Assembly: GCA_032158295.1 (NCBI GenBank)
Contig: CM063243.1
Coordinates: forward strand, 6,642,948-6,706,947
DNA length: 64,000 nt
Origin: Pycnopodia helianthoides
Taxonomy: Eukaryota > Echinodermata > Asteroidea > Forcipulatida > Asteriidae
Reading direction: 5' to 3'
The notes beneath the pieces are model-generated. The model worked only from the letters and a program-made list of their open reading frames with translations, made no database searches and was not told the DNA's origin. The translations under genes were made by a program, and so were the position numbers. Each line of letters starts with the position of its first letter. Within the stretch, counting starts at the first letter, position 1. Below, piece by piece: positions 1 to 13,700 of the stretch.

Positions 1-421
1 ACCTACCTGTGAAAGTCTCATGAGTGATCCATTTTAAGTGTAAACAACATTTTTTTGAAAGGGTTTTGTTTTATATGTTTGCTTGTTTCAATTTCTGCAA
101 TGGAAATAATCAGTGGAGTTGGAGGTCAAGTGCTATTAATTTGACAGTGACAGTATTTCAGACAGAAAAACCTCCTTGGAATATTTTTTCTGGTATGAAC
201 TTTATAATAAGTAAGCTTTCACAAAGAAACTAACTATTTTGGTATTTTGTTGATGATTACCAATCTTGTACGTTGTCAATCACGTGAAGCACTTGCCACC
301 TTATGATGAAACCAAAATGTATTTAATGCAGAGGATGTAGTCTTGGGCCACGGTACTCATCTGGGCCAAATTTGTAAAGTAGATTTTCATGATGAGCTGT
401 TAAACCTTGATGTCTTTGTAG

Positions 422-1697
422 GTTCTTAATTGACGATGCATCACTCTATCTGTCAGACCAGTGCAATGAGAGATCTGTGGACATCAGAAAAAGTGAGTCA
501 CACCATCTAAAAAAAACAGTCATTATTATTTAGTGCTGTGCATATTTCATTAATTTTGCAACTAATTGCAGCTTTGCGATTGAATACAAACTCACAAAAA
601 TGATCAAAACCAATAAGTGTCATCAAAAATGATTCATTTGAAGGTTATAAGAAACACAAATATTTTACATTTTACAAATGTAGATACCATTATGTTTACA
701 TGTATGTTGACTTGTGATCCCAACACTGCTGGATAGACTCCTGGGAGTTTGTACCCCAGGATTTAAGTTCAGCCAGAAATTCTATCCACCCAATTGCAAA
801 TGTTGTTCAGTTATTTTGATGGTTTTAATATTCTTGACGTGATTTGTTTGTTTAGATTATGTTTGTATTTTGGATCTTGGGATGTTGGAACTCTCACTGA
901 GAATAAGCACAGAAAAAGAAAAGGTAATTACATTTGTTTCATTCTTGTCTCAATTTAAATAACCGAAGCACACTCACATTATACAACCAAGTTTAGGACA
1001 CTGCAAAGAATTTTTTTTTGTCAGTGATTATGTAAAGGTGACAATATTCTCCCACATTGTAGACTTTCAACTTAATTATCATTCCTGTACACCACCTTTA
1101 ATTTACATTTTTGTGTATTTTCACTGCAGAGAAAAACAACTATCTCAAAATAACCTAAAGTTAGTCAAGCATATGATTAACTAGTTAGTCTCTGTTGCCA
1201 GTGTAAAAAAAAAAGGCTGTGTTGATTACCGGTGTAATTGGAAGTACAGGATTGATAATTAGTGCAAAAGTTATCTCAAAAGGACAGATTCATACATTGA
1301 GATTTGTGCAATCATAAAGAAGAACAAAATAACAGCACCCTGTTTGTCTTCTAGTGAATGATTCAGCATACAACCAGGGTTGCACCATATGAAAATGGGA
1401 CTACTGTTTTAAGGAAATTCTTTCAGATTCCTTTTTTGGTGGGTGTTATTTTTAAATATGGGATTGGAATTAAATTACTCTTCCAAAAACCAATGATGTG
1501 TTTACCCCATAAGTTGTTTATAATATGGGTTCTTAATTCATTCTTAGAATCCCAAGATTGATCTGAAGGTGTCCAATAATGTTGTTCATCTGCGTACATG
1601 TGCTGATTCCTGCACAGCGTTAGCCAGACTTATACACTATCTTGCCAATGATGGGGACCAATCGCCAGCCCAGCAACAAGCATCAAATCAGCCTGAA

Positions 1698-1734
<37 letters not shown>

Positions 1735-4700
1735 GGGACATGGAAAATGAGGTGTGTTCAATGGCTTAAGCAAGACACGGAACTATAATAAGAATTCCCT
1801 TTTTTCACCCAGGTTTATCTGTGAGAGCAGAGATGGTTCTTGTGACTGGCAGGACGCTCTGGAATTATTTAGCTTTTTTCATTTTTCCAATAGATGGAGT
1901 CCCCAAGAAATATAAACAATTATTATGAGTCCCTTACCTCGCGCTAAAACGGGGTAAAAATGTATTTTCCTTGAAACACTCCCAGCCCAAAATCTGAAAA
2001 CGCAATGTCAAACAAACCCCGCGACGAAGAACTTATGACGTCACTGGCGGCTAGTTAGTTTGGACCTGCCTATATGAATGTACTGAGCTAACGCAAATAC
2101 AACGCCAAACTTCACCATTTGCAATCAATACGGCCGTAAATGTGACTCTTTAAAAGGACGATCCAACAGGCATTGATCAGCAAGCCAATTTACAACGGAT
2201 TTATGATTTACATATGGGGGGGGGGGGGCTTTTGAATTGAATGTTGTGCTTCTTTTAGCTAGCCCCATTGGTCCTGGTTATGCACAATGATTAATAGCAA
2301 ACAACACGTCATAATCAAAATCATTGAGACTGTTGACCTATCATAATGGCTGTTGCATTTCAGGAGCATTTAGAGATGAATGGCAAGCCTCCATCAGACA
2401 GTCCCATTGGTCGTGGTAATCATCTTGATCAGATGCAGCAGTTGATGGATGAGGCAATGAAGGATGTCCGATCTGGACTATCACCACCACCAAGTGAAGG
2501 TAGAACAGCATCTTGTACATTAGTCATCATTCAGACACCATTCTATCTCAAAAGTCTCCTGTGTAGGAAACTTGACTTAACATCATCATTGAGTCTACTC
2601 ACCTGATATAAGACTAACAAAAGCACTTTAGATGATATATCACTTCCTGAAACTGTTACTGGTACCTGACTGATGAACAAACAGGACGATGATTCAAACG
2701 AACACAAAATTACCCCCCCCCAAAAAAAAAATATATATGGTCCTTTGGATCATAAATCTTGTGATCTTTTATCCTGTGGAGGACTGTACATGTTTGTAAA
2801 ACCTCCCTGTATGATGTGTTGTGGCTTTTAATAGCAGGCTAGTGCACCAGACTCAAGTTCTGGTGGCAAAGTCATCCGGATATGGATTTCAATCCTGGTC
2901 ACGATGTTTATGTTCTTTAGCAAAAGACATGACTATAACTGCCTCTCTTTACCCAGGGGTAAAGTAGGACTGAGATAGTTCTTGTGTTTGATGCACTACT
3001 TGGCAGCACAGGCTGTATACTCCCCAGGGAGCTGAGATGGTTTAAAGAATGGACTAATAAGGCCCAGTGACCAGGGTAATAATATTCATGTGTCCATGAG
3101 CATCATACTTAAGAGACTCTGGAGATGGATAACTTATCACTTGATTATTATTAATAACAAATGATAATCATTGTTGTTAATCATGTTGGTTCTCAGGTGT
3201 TCCTATCAACATAGCATGTACCCTCAAAGCAGATGGGGACCTTTTCCTCTTCCCTAATGAAGACAATACTGATGCAGTGTCCTCCATAGATGATGCCAGT
3301 CCCAATCACCAGCATCACTCCCTGAACAGTCTTGCTGAACCTCTATCAGGGTATACTGATGGTATGGATAATGATGATGGGGAGGAATACTTTAATGATG
3401 ATGAATTCTGTGTCTTAGATGATCCTGGTATGGGTATACTGGTAAGTCTCATTCTGGCATTCATATTGTGTTGGTTTATCTGCCCATGTAATGTAGGGGC
3501 TAATAGTGCTATTTACATAAGCACAGTTAATTATTCCATCGTCTAAAACACAACACCTTCAAAGACAATCTTTAAACTTCAGCAGGAAGACTGTCAGAAA
3601 AAGAAGAGAAAAATATATGTATGTTATAAACTACATTACAAGGTAAACATTTAGTGATGCATTTATGTTTATTGAAATGTGTATTTCATCATTGTTTTTG
3701 TTTTTTAAGAGTAGATTCATTTTTCTCCTTTTCTCCAAGCTTCTTCATATTCTGTTCATATTTTTTTTAAACTTCAACAAAAATGTTTATTTTGTCAGGG
3801 ATTTTGTTTACATTTATACACATTACATGTTCATCATCTCAAATTCGGCAATCAAATATGCAGTGGTGATTCTGAGGGTTTTGAAATGCTTACTTCTTAA
3901 CCTTGGCAGTATCTTACACAGGTATATTTTACTGGGGAATTGTTATAGTAAGAACTTTCTAATGAGAATGTTACCAATCCTGTACTTTGTCTTTAAGATA
4001 TAATAATATTCCCACTCTTAGCGCAATCAAGGAGAGCCTGAAGTCAAGAGCCTCGATGACACGCCCACTGTTATTAAGGAAGACCATTTTGCCCGCCCTC
4101 TTGGCCGTGGTGATCAACTGAATGCACCCCCTAGCTTCCCAACCCCAGTCATGAAGTACACCCTACAAGAGATGACGATTGTTTGGCATGTCTATGGGGG
4201 TCATGACTTTGGGCCAGTGTCAGCCAGGAAACACTCCATCCCTGATGTCAGTTCAAGTCCAGTCAGACCAGGCACTCCAGACAGAATAAGGTGCTTGCCA
4301 ACAAGTTGAACAAAAAACACAAAATTATGTTGTTAAGGACATGGTGTGATAATGAGTGTTTATGTAATTTTGTGAATTAGAGAACCATGTTCACCAGTAA
4401 TTGTGCAATTATTATCACCAATGACCAGGAAGTTCTTACCATTCTATAAACTTCATAAACTCTCTTTGAAGAGTAAAAAATATTAAGAAAACATTAGTAG
4501 GCGTTTGTTAGGTGCTCTTAAACCAAGTACAAAACCTTACACTATTACTACCCCTGTTTATTGGGCTTTAAGCATTCCTTAAAACCATCTCAACTCCTTA
4601 AGAGTATGCAGCACCTGATCCTTAACACTCATATGCATCTTTAAACCACAGACCTGTTCAGACTAATACCAGTAGTCCAACCTCCAGGAAGAGCCGAGAA

Positions 4701-4784
4701 CAAAGTCATCATCAGCTGAGCTGGCATGAAAGAGGGGGACCAGGCAGAGACCATTCCACTCTCATGCAGCTACAAATGAATAAG
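422..4784 (+). CDS. ATG2: ATG2 exons 422-4784: middle region with polyglutamine insert
   Basis: Seven exons: 422-492, 856-923, 1548-1751, 2364-2499, 3197-3441, 4022-4290 and 4652-4784. They encode the conserved stretch FLIDDASLYLSD, then NYVCILDLGMLELSL, then NNVVHLRTCADSC, followed by a run of 12 glutamines (near 1698-1734) in the loop after this block. A DEFCVLDDPGMGI segment lies at the end of 3197-3441, and YTLQEMTIVWHVYGG lies in 4022-4290. Phases chain without conflict across all seven exons. The polyQ run sits where vertebrate ATG2 has a variable, low-complexity linker, so it is probably tolerated. Confidence 0.93.
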
Positions 4785-7700
4785 GTATGGGCCCAATGAT
4801 TGCCAGTTTCTACCATTCAAAGTTGCCTCTCAAGCAGTCTTTGGATTGTTTTATTGTAAACACTCTGATGGCCTGTACATAGCATACTCAATGGCCTGTA
4901 CATAGCATACTCAATGGCCTGTACATAGCATACTCAACATAGTAATAACTGAGAAGGTGTCTTAGATTTGTAGCAAAAACAAAACTTTAGTATAATAGAC
5001 ACAAGATTTGCAAATGTTATGTAAACCATTGTTTAGAGATCAAAACTTTGTTTGCAATGACATATACGGTAATTAGCAGTTAGACTTTAAGTCTCTTCAA
5101 TGAGTGTATGTACATCACTGCACCAAACTAAATTCAACAATTAAAATGAACTAGCAAAAATAAAATCCACAAAAAAAGCTGTATCATATTCATGAATATT
5201 ATATATAGATAATTTATTTTTAGCGTGTAATAGTTTTATCTTAACAGTCTGTCATTACTGAAATCAGTTATTAAATTCCAGTTCTAACTGTGGGACTGTT
5301 ACTGTTATCCATAAGGTTTGGAAAATATACTGTTGGCTTACATTTCACTGTGCGATCATGAAATCATCTTCTTGATTCAGTATTAAACCTCACTCCATGG
5401 TTTACTGACCAACAAAACACTCTTTCAAGATAAAATCCATCGTCAAAAAGAAAAAAAAACTGCCTGTATTTTGTTCTGCCACTTTTCACGATTGCATATG
5501 GCACAATGTGTCAACATATTGCAAAGTTTTTTGAAAAATGGAAATGTCGTAATTGGTAGTGTGCCTAAACCAATGCTGCTAAACCTTATGCATCTTGGTA
5601 GTGTGCCTAAACCAATGCTACTATACCTTATGCATCTTGGTAGTGTGCCTAAACCAATGCTACTATACCTTATGCATCTTGGTAGTGTGCCTAAACCAAT
5701 GCTACTATACCTTATGCATCTTGGTAGTGTGCCTAAACCAATGCTACTATACCTTATGCATCTTGGTAGTGTGCCTAAACCAATGCTACTATACTTATGC
5801 ATCTTGGTAGTGTGCCTAAACCAATGCTACTATACCTTATGCATCTTGGTAGTGTGCCTAAACCAATGCTACTATACCTTATGCATCTTGGTAGTGTGCC
5901 TAAACCAATGCTACTATACCTTATGCATCTTGGTAGTGTGCCTAAACCAATGCTACTATACCTTATGCATCTTGGTAGTGTGCCTAAACCAATGCTACTA
6001 TACCTTATGCATCTTGGTAGTGTGCCTAAACCAATGCTACTATACCTTATGCATCTTGTAGTGTGCCTAAACCAATGCTACTATACCTTATGCATCTTGT
6101 AGTGTGCCTAAACCAATGCTACTATACTTATGCATCTTAGTAGTGTGCCTAAACCAATGCTACTATACCTTATGCATCTTGGTAGTGTGCCTAAACCAAT
6201 GCTACTATACCTTATGCATCTTGTAGTGTGCCTAAACCAATGCTACTATACCTTATGCATCTTAGTAGTGTGCCTAAACCAATGCTTTATACCTTATGCA
6301 TCTCAGGTAAGGTTTCAGCACACCCAGTACCCAGAGGACACCCAGCAACAATCCCGTCAGATTCTCTTAATCAGTGACATTGAGGTGCGGGATCGTCTGG
6401 CCAACTCACAGATCAACAAGTTCTTATATCTCTACTCATCTGAAGCAAGACCAAGGAGAACTCATGCAAACATGGTTAGATCATTTCTTTATGTTTGGTA
6501 TTAACTACTTTCACTTGGCCCCACTGATCTTTATTCAAAACCGCTGGGACAGTTTGATGAGCTTTTCAGAAACTTGTGAAGGAAGTATGTAATTTATGCA
6601 CGGCACAATGTGCATAATCTTCCAACAGCTGCATAATATCCTGCATGCATGGGATGTATAAACTGTATGTAAATTTACATTCATATACCATTCTGGGTAC
6701 TGTACGTATGTAATAATGTGCAATGTGTTTCAACACGAATGTTGCTTGACTTCACACATATTCTTGATCTTTAAAAAAAAAAGTTTAACAAATATGGCTA
6801 TCATTCACCTTTTATTTTGCTATTTCAATTTATACTTTTGTCAAAATTGTGAGAGTACAACTGGTTAAATCGAAGTTTAAAAAAGTACATCAATTCATGA
6901 TGATACACTGCAGGGCAGCCATTTCATAAATAGAGACAAGTGATAGATGGTCATGAGCTGACAGTAGACCAATCAGCACTCTCAGTGTGCTTGGATGAAA
7001 CTAACTTATAACCCCCCCCCCCCCATCATACCCCTATTCACAAACTATAGACAGATGACTTATCACATAGATTCTTGTCATTTGATTGGAGTAACATCTG
7101 TCTCCACAATCTTGGATTGTTTTCTCTGATTATATTGAAAACCAATAATGATAGAACATAGTTGCAGAGACATCTTTAAAGCAGTGTACATGGTTGGTTG
7201 TTATGAAAGCTGACTGATTATAAAGCAGGTCATACCAATCCTCCACGAAGAGACATTTACATCTGAAAGGTCAAAGTAAAGTGATTAGAACCCCCCCTTA
7301 ATTACTGCTGGTTATTTGGATTGCAGCAACCAAAATAAACACATTATGAACCTGCACAATCTTTATCAAAACAAACCAGTTTTTTTTTTCTTCGTTTTTT
7401 CATTGAACAAGCTGTTTATGGTGTTCAAGAGTTAAAGTTTGGGTAATATTTTGGTAATGATCCCAAAAATAAATGGTGTATTTTTTGTCTGAAAGCCTAC
7501 ACCTTGTAAAGCTGGTAATGGTGGTAAGAATTCTGCAAAAGTACTTGTCTGAAGTGACCCTGTTGATTAGAAATCAATAGAAGTATGTCAACAAAATTAA
7601 ATCTCCAGAGATCGCTGAAAGGCGACTGTTGGAGACTCAAATTTCTTTGTTGTCTATTTGTGAATGCTGCGGCCAGAGATGCGATTGGTACCCACTGGGG

Positions 7701-10700
7701 CCTCTCTAAACATGGAGGAATTCAACGTTCTTAATGTTTCTCAACAAGTTGGCACTGTACTGTAGTCAGCTGAAACTTCCAAAGGTGACTTTTATTGTAT
7801 CTTTCTTGATAATTTGGCCTATAAATCAGCATTACGTTGACAAAAATCAATCTATGACCCAACCTCTAAAAACATTTCTTTACATTGATGAAAACTAAGA
7901 ATAAATCATTTGTATAAAGAATGTGTGTCTTTCTGTTTTTTCTGTTCAGGTTCTAGTGAAAGCGTTACATATCCGTCCAGATCCCAATCTGACAGCTGAA
8001 GAATGTTGTCTACGAATCTCACTTCAACCGCTGAGACTTAACGTTGACCAGGTTAGTGATAACATGGATTCAAACTTGTAAACTGAAGTTATAAGAGTCT
8101 AGACATACATGAGCCTGGGATCAGGTTGACTCAGTGGTTTATTTCCCTGCATTTCACCTCTATGGACCCCGGTTCGAATCCTACCTCAGACTGGAGCCTT
8201 GCATGTGGGTTGGGTTTTCAGTCCCTACCTGATTTCTCCCATTTGGGGTTTTCCTCCCACACCTAAAACTGAACATTTCTTCTTGTTTCCAATTCATCCT
8301 GTTATTGGCGCTTGCACTGTTGGATGTATATTAAAATACATAAATGACATGATAATCCAGTTTATAACTATTGTACTATGTTCTTACTATGGTTCTAATT
8401 CTTCAGTTGGAACTTATTGACAAGCTTGGTTAATATTTAGTCTGATTTCCCTTGTTATTTTGGTTTCCACATTTAATCTACTTTCCCATGATGTAAAAAT
8501 TATACATTGACCAGTAAATAAATTCATTGACTTGGTCTAGTTTTAAATAGCATTTTCAATGTGATCTTCAAATGCAATTTTCTTGACTTTGGCAGAACCT
8601 CAGATTGAAATATAATTCTTTATAATCGGAAACGTTTTAGGCTAAAACAATTTCGTAAAAATGATAAATACCAATCCTATTGGTTTTCTTGAACAAATAT
8701 TGTGCTTTATATTATTCAGGATTCGTTGTTCTTTCTACATGACTTTTTCACCAAAGTGTCAACAGAGACATCTAAGGTCTCCCGTCCAGGTAAATATCCC
8801 TATACATCACAGGTTCAACTGGCCCAGGATCAAAAGGTGAAGTGTCAGTGCAAAATACTCTGTACTCTCACGAGTTCTGGGGGGAAACACAGGCATGTTA
8901 CTCGGGTGGTATTCAAACCCACGACCTTTGCCATTTTAGAGCAGATGTCTTACCAACTCGACCACTGAGATTGCCCGGAAGCTAGTGGCAGTTTGAATCC
9001 TTTATTTTAGCAGCGGGTACTACAACAATTGAATAGATGTTAAATTTGCATCGAGGATAAAGAATATTACTTGGTTTTACCCTTTCACGGAACATGGGGA
9101 AGTACTGAGTAAACAGTGCTTTAGATACATCAGTGAAAGAGTCCAACCAAATAATCTTCTTTGTCCCCGGTGCCAATTTAACATCTATTAAATATCCAAG
9201 ATGTACAAACAAATGGTGATAGCATGCAACATTTCTCACATGAGAGACAGCATTGCTTCAATACTGATTTGACATACTGTTAGTTTCTACTTTGTCTCAG
9301 ATCTATCCAAATACAGCTGAAAGCTCCCAGGTAGGACACCTCATTCCCCCCAAAACGCTAAGTTCTAGGGTTCTGAATTTCGAAAAATGAGGACTTCCTA
9401 TTTTCTTATTTTTATTTTATTGTTGTCAATCTTTATCTTTTAAATTTAATTTGTTGTGCTTTATTTACTCATTATTTATTATTTGGTTTTCTTTTGTTTC
9501 AGAAACCAAAGAACATTTAACTCACTATGCAACAGCTCCCACCAAAGCCCAGGCTGCCACACTGGTACCTAGAACCCAGAATTCACCCCCTGGAACTGTG
9601 GAGCAGTGGCTGGCAGATGGGATGGAGGAAGGGGAGGTGGAGACAAATGGCTGGAGGTATGATGGTGAATATGGGGTTATCCCAAACCAACAAGATCGGT
9701 GTCTGATGTGATGCTACAGTCCCATAAAGTGCCAAGCTTAGTTGCTGCAGCAGAGGTTAATCCAAAAGGCTCTGGGACTCCAATCTTCTTTAAGTGAGTT
9801 TAGAGAAAGACAATATTCATACATGAATCCTCAAATGATCCTTTAAGATAACAAGAAGAAAATTGTTTCAGCAAGAATTTGACACATATACAGTGAGGCT
9901 GTAGATTAATTTGTCAATGTGTTGTATTCATACTTTGTTGTTTAAAGCAATACAAATTTACATTGCTTTTTAGATGAGTGAATTATTATAACCTACTTTT
10001 TCATTTAACACACAATAGAACCTGTATGTCAAAGAGCTTCAATCCTGGTTGGTCACTAATAAACTCTAGATGAACACATAAATGAGACATAGTTCTTTAT
10101 TTTGTCTTCTCCTGCTTACTTCAAACATCTCCAACATCTCACTTTCAATATCAACAGTCTTGAAATTCCTTCCTCTCCTGCTGTTTAGGTTCTTGGGTAT
10201 TTGCTACAACTCTGTCACTCTCTGAGCTTGTGTATCAGTAACCTCAGTTAGATCGAAAGATTTCTTGACTGTTAATGCCTGCCACAATGCAGTCTATGAT
10301 TTGATTCTATCCAAGCTGGACTAATGGTTGCTGTTCATTGAACAGCGCCTCTATAAAAGATATCTCATTTCCAAATATTTCAAAATATTTGTGCTAGGCT
10401 AATCTTTCAGATGCCAGATCATTCCAACACTGCACCACTACTCAGACACTTAAACTGGCTACAAATTGCCCAATGTATTGTTTTTCTGCACATTGGTCCA
10501 TTCCAAAAAATCATAAATCATTGTTCAAAATGATCTCTCTTCACTTCTTGTAATCCATGACTGCTTCATTTGTGTACTTACAAATAGCGTTATGAAATAG
10601 AGCCCATGTCTATCCTGTTGGTAGGTCATTACATTACTCAGCATGTATGTTAACAAACAAACAGGCAAACAAAAGAAACTAACAAAAATAACAGGCCTTG

Positions 10701-13700
10701 CGCTTAAGCTTTTTTGTAAAGTAGCCCACTGGACTATTGAACTGTGCGTTTACTTGCCCAGAGGAAGTTTTAGAAGCCCAGATGTATTGTAACATGTATT
10801 GTAAGAAACTTATATTAATGGTACCAATCACAACCAGTTTAATGGTCAAAAGAAGTTACATTCACACACTCAAAAAAAAAATAAACATGTTTTTAAAGTT
10901 TATTATTCACATCTGAAAAGGAAGAAATATGAGCAATATAATTTAAACAAGTAGGTTGGACAGTTTTGAGTAGCCCAAAGAGCAAGTTGAAAGGTGGTGC
11001 TTACTAGCCCACAGGAGTTTTCATTCGACAATTTACGCCTGGTTAGTGTTAATAATAATAAGGTGAATGATGCATGCTTTTATTGCGCTCTGTAAATGTG
11101 TAAGTTTACAGACCTCTTGCAGTGCATTGCTTAAAAATTCCAGACGCTTATTACTGTCATTTGAAGTCCATCCACTAATGTTCTTAACATCAACCAAAAT
11201 AACACAGCATAGAGAAATTAACATCAAGTTTCAAATACTTGTTATTAATTGTATCAAAATGCTTTCATGTCAATCATTACTGAAAATGCAAATGCAATAG
11301 ATGCTCAAATGATGTCACAGCCACCAGGTTGTCATTTCCTTGTTCTGTCACTTGAATTGACATCAAATCCATCCAATCTGGAGCGTGTGTTGACGACCCC
11401 GACCAAAAACATGTTTGGGTTTCAGTCATTATTGGAGCATCAGGTGCGGGGATGCAACTACTCCGACCCGACCAAACCAAAACTCAGTTGTTGGCTTGGT
11501 TACGCCTAGGTTGGATTTCACAAAGAGCTCGGATTGATCTTAATTTGTGTGTCAAACTTAATTGCTAAGCAAAGTGTAATCTTAAAGGCCCTGTACACTA
11601 TTGGTAAGATCGAAAAACACAATGTTCACAGATTCACACATAACTTACATGATTTAAAGTAAGTAATGGTAGAAAGGGTTCCTTCAAATATTTCTGCCTA
11701 AAATGCTTTCGTTTCTGAGAAACGAGTAAAACAATAGTAATTATCGCGCGCGATAATTTGAAAAAACAGAAAACACATAAGATCTCTTTTCACTATTTTC
11801 TCGTGACCTCGATGACCAATTAGCTCGAACTTTCACAGGTTTGTTTGTTCATGCATATGTTTAATCACACAAAATGTGGACACTGATTTGGAGCTGTTAC
11901 CAAAAGTGTACAATACCTTTAAGATGAATCTTGGTGTTTTGTGACATCGAACCCTGGTCTCAAAATGGCACATTCCATAAACTAACAAGAAAATGTAAAT
12001 GGAATTCCTTTGTAAGCATACTAATACAATAGTGTTGATAAAATGATTATTTGTTTTTTGCCCTTACATCAATGTGTATTTAGCACTGTATATTCAGTAC
12101 TTTATCGAGTCCTGTGAAAAACAAATCCAAAGGCATATCACTTGGGGTGTTTTTTGGCTCATATCTTACTCAATTCTGAATGGGCATTTGTTTATTTATT
12201 CAGGAGGTTGAAGATGAAATCAATACCCATTTCTTGTGCAAATTTTGCAAGGTTCAATTTAGAATTCAGAGAGGAGTTCCAAAGTAAAGTACAAATGCAC
12301 AATTTACAAAATAGTCTTTTTGCACAGGATAAAAAGTCATGGAAAAAACACAATTCCAAAACACTACATTTAATAACAAGGAGCGGGGCAGGATTAATAA
12401 AAGTGGTACTCAAACACTGTGTTTCCAAAGCCTATAAATCCAGGTAGTGAAAGAAATAACAAATTGTTTTTTTCTTCATTTATTAAAAATAGTTCAATTT
12501 ATTTCCTATGGGCTTCTGGCAATTATTAGAGGCAGTTTGTGTGAAGTGAGCTTGGGTTTACAACACACTTACAAACATCATTGGATGACTGAATTAACTA
12601 AAAATAAACTTAACCAGTTCCTAAAGGTTTCTTGTACTTTTACTTTCACAGGTCCTTTGTATTTTCTCCGGATGTACCAATCAAGCTGGACTATGAAGGC
12701 AAGAGAGTTGACATGGAACAGGTGAGGGACTAGTTGAAGTCTAAACCAATGTATTTCTAGTGTTTGTGGTAGTCATCAAATTTGTTACAAGTGCCTGATC
12801 TCACTTAGCTTTATCTTAAGATTTATGTCAAGTTGAAATTTCATTATAGTCAAAGTGATTTGTATTCTGATATACAGCATCTAAAACTGTTTGATTGTCC
12901 AACGTCTTCAGCCCAATCTTAAAACAATTTTTAATTAAAAGCTGATGTTGAGTTCAAATGCAGTGTATGCAGTGAGAATAAAGTATGTTAAACCAGAATG
13001 CATCTGGTCAGGAATAGAACTTTCCAATGGTATCCAACAATTAGGAATGCAATATCATAGCTTTCAATAATTTCACCATTCAACCAATCTTTCAAAATGT
13101 CACAAAATTCAGTTTTGGCGTTACAGAAGGGCAGTTTTAAGGATGAATGTAGTTCATATAATAGCATCCACAGCAGCTGGTTTTCTACCAAGACTGCACC
13201 CTCCTGTTTTGAGCCCCGTAAAAAAAGCCAGGATTTTCAAAATATCTGATGGAGCTAAGTCAGAACCAAAGGCATGGTTAGGAAGCGGTTTTTGTGTCAA
13301 GACTTGTTATTTTGATGTGTTGTTCCAGGGTACTTTGATGGGTCTACTCATAGGGTTGGGTCAACTTAACCATTCAGAGCTTACGCTGAAAAGACTTCAC
13401 AACAGACATGGGTAAGTCTAAGTAGATCAGACCATAGTGCAATAAATGCTTCATTCTGTAAAATTACAACTTGTTTACATAACTTAATTTCTGATCAGAA
13501 GTTTTAGCATCACAGCCACTCTTTGGAGTAGTTCACATTTATAAACAAAAATAATTTAAATGATGCTGAGGATTGCCAAAAACCAACTAAATAAAGTATA
13601 TTGGAGATCAATCCACTAAAATTTCATGTAGTAGTACATCATGGGTTTGGGGAATATTAAGTTCATTTAATATTCATCCAACTAACCTGTATGAAAATTT

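Noticed and set aside
5563..6300. Regularly spaced repeats that might suggest a CRISPR array
   Set aside because: Units are head-to-tail without unique spacers, in an intron of a eukaryotic gene.
5443..6504. Long open frames with repeated SVPKPMLLYLMHLG or GLGTLPRCIRYSS units on both strands
   Set aside because: They arise because the 42-bp repeat unit is a multiple of three; the region is intronic minisatellite of ATG2.
8108..8978. Possible tRNA genes from A/B-box-like motifs
   Set aside because: Acceptor stems and full cloverleafs cannot be formed; SINE heads fit better.
12142..12447. 101-codon plus frame and its minus-strand counterpart in the ATG2 intron
   Set aside because: No splice context or recognisable protein pattern; probably chance.
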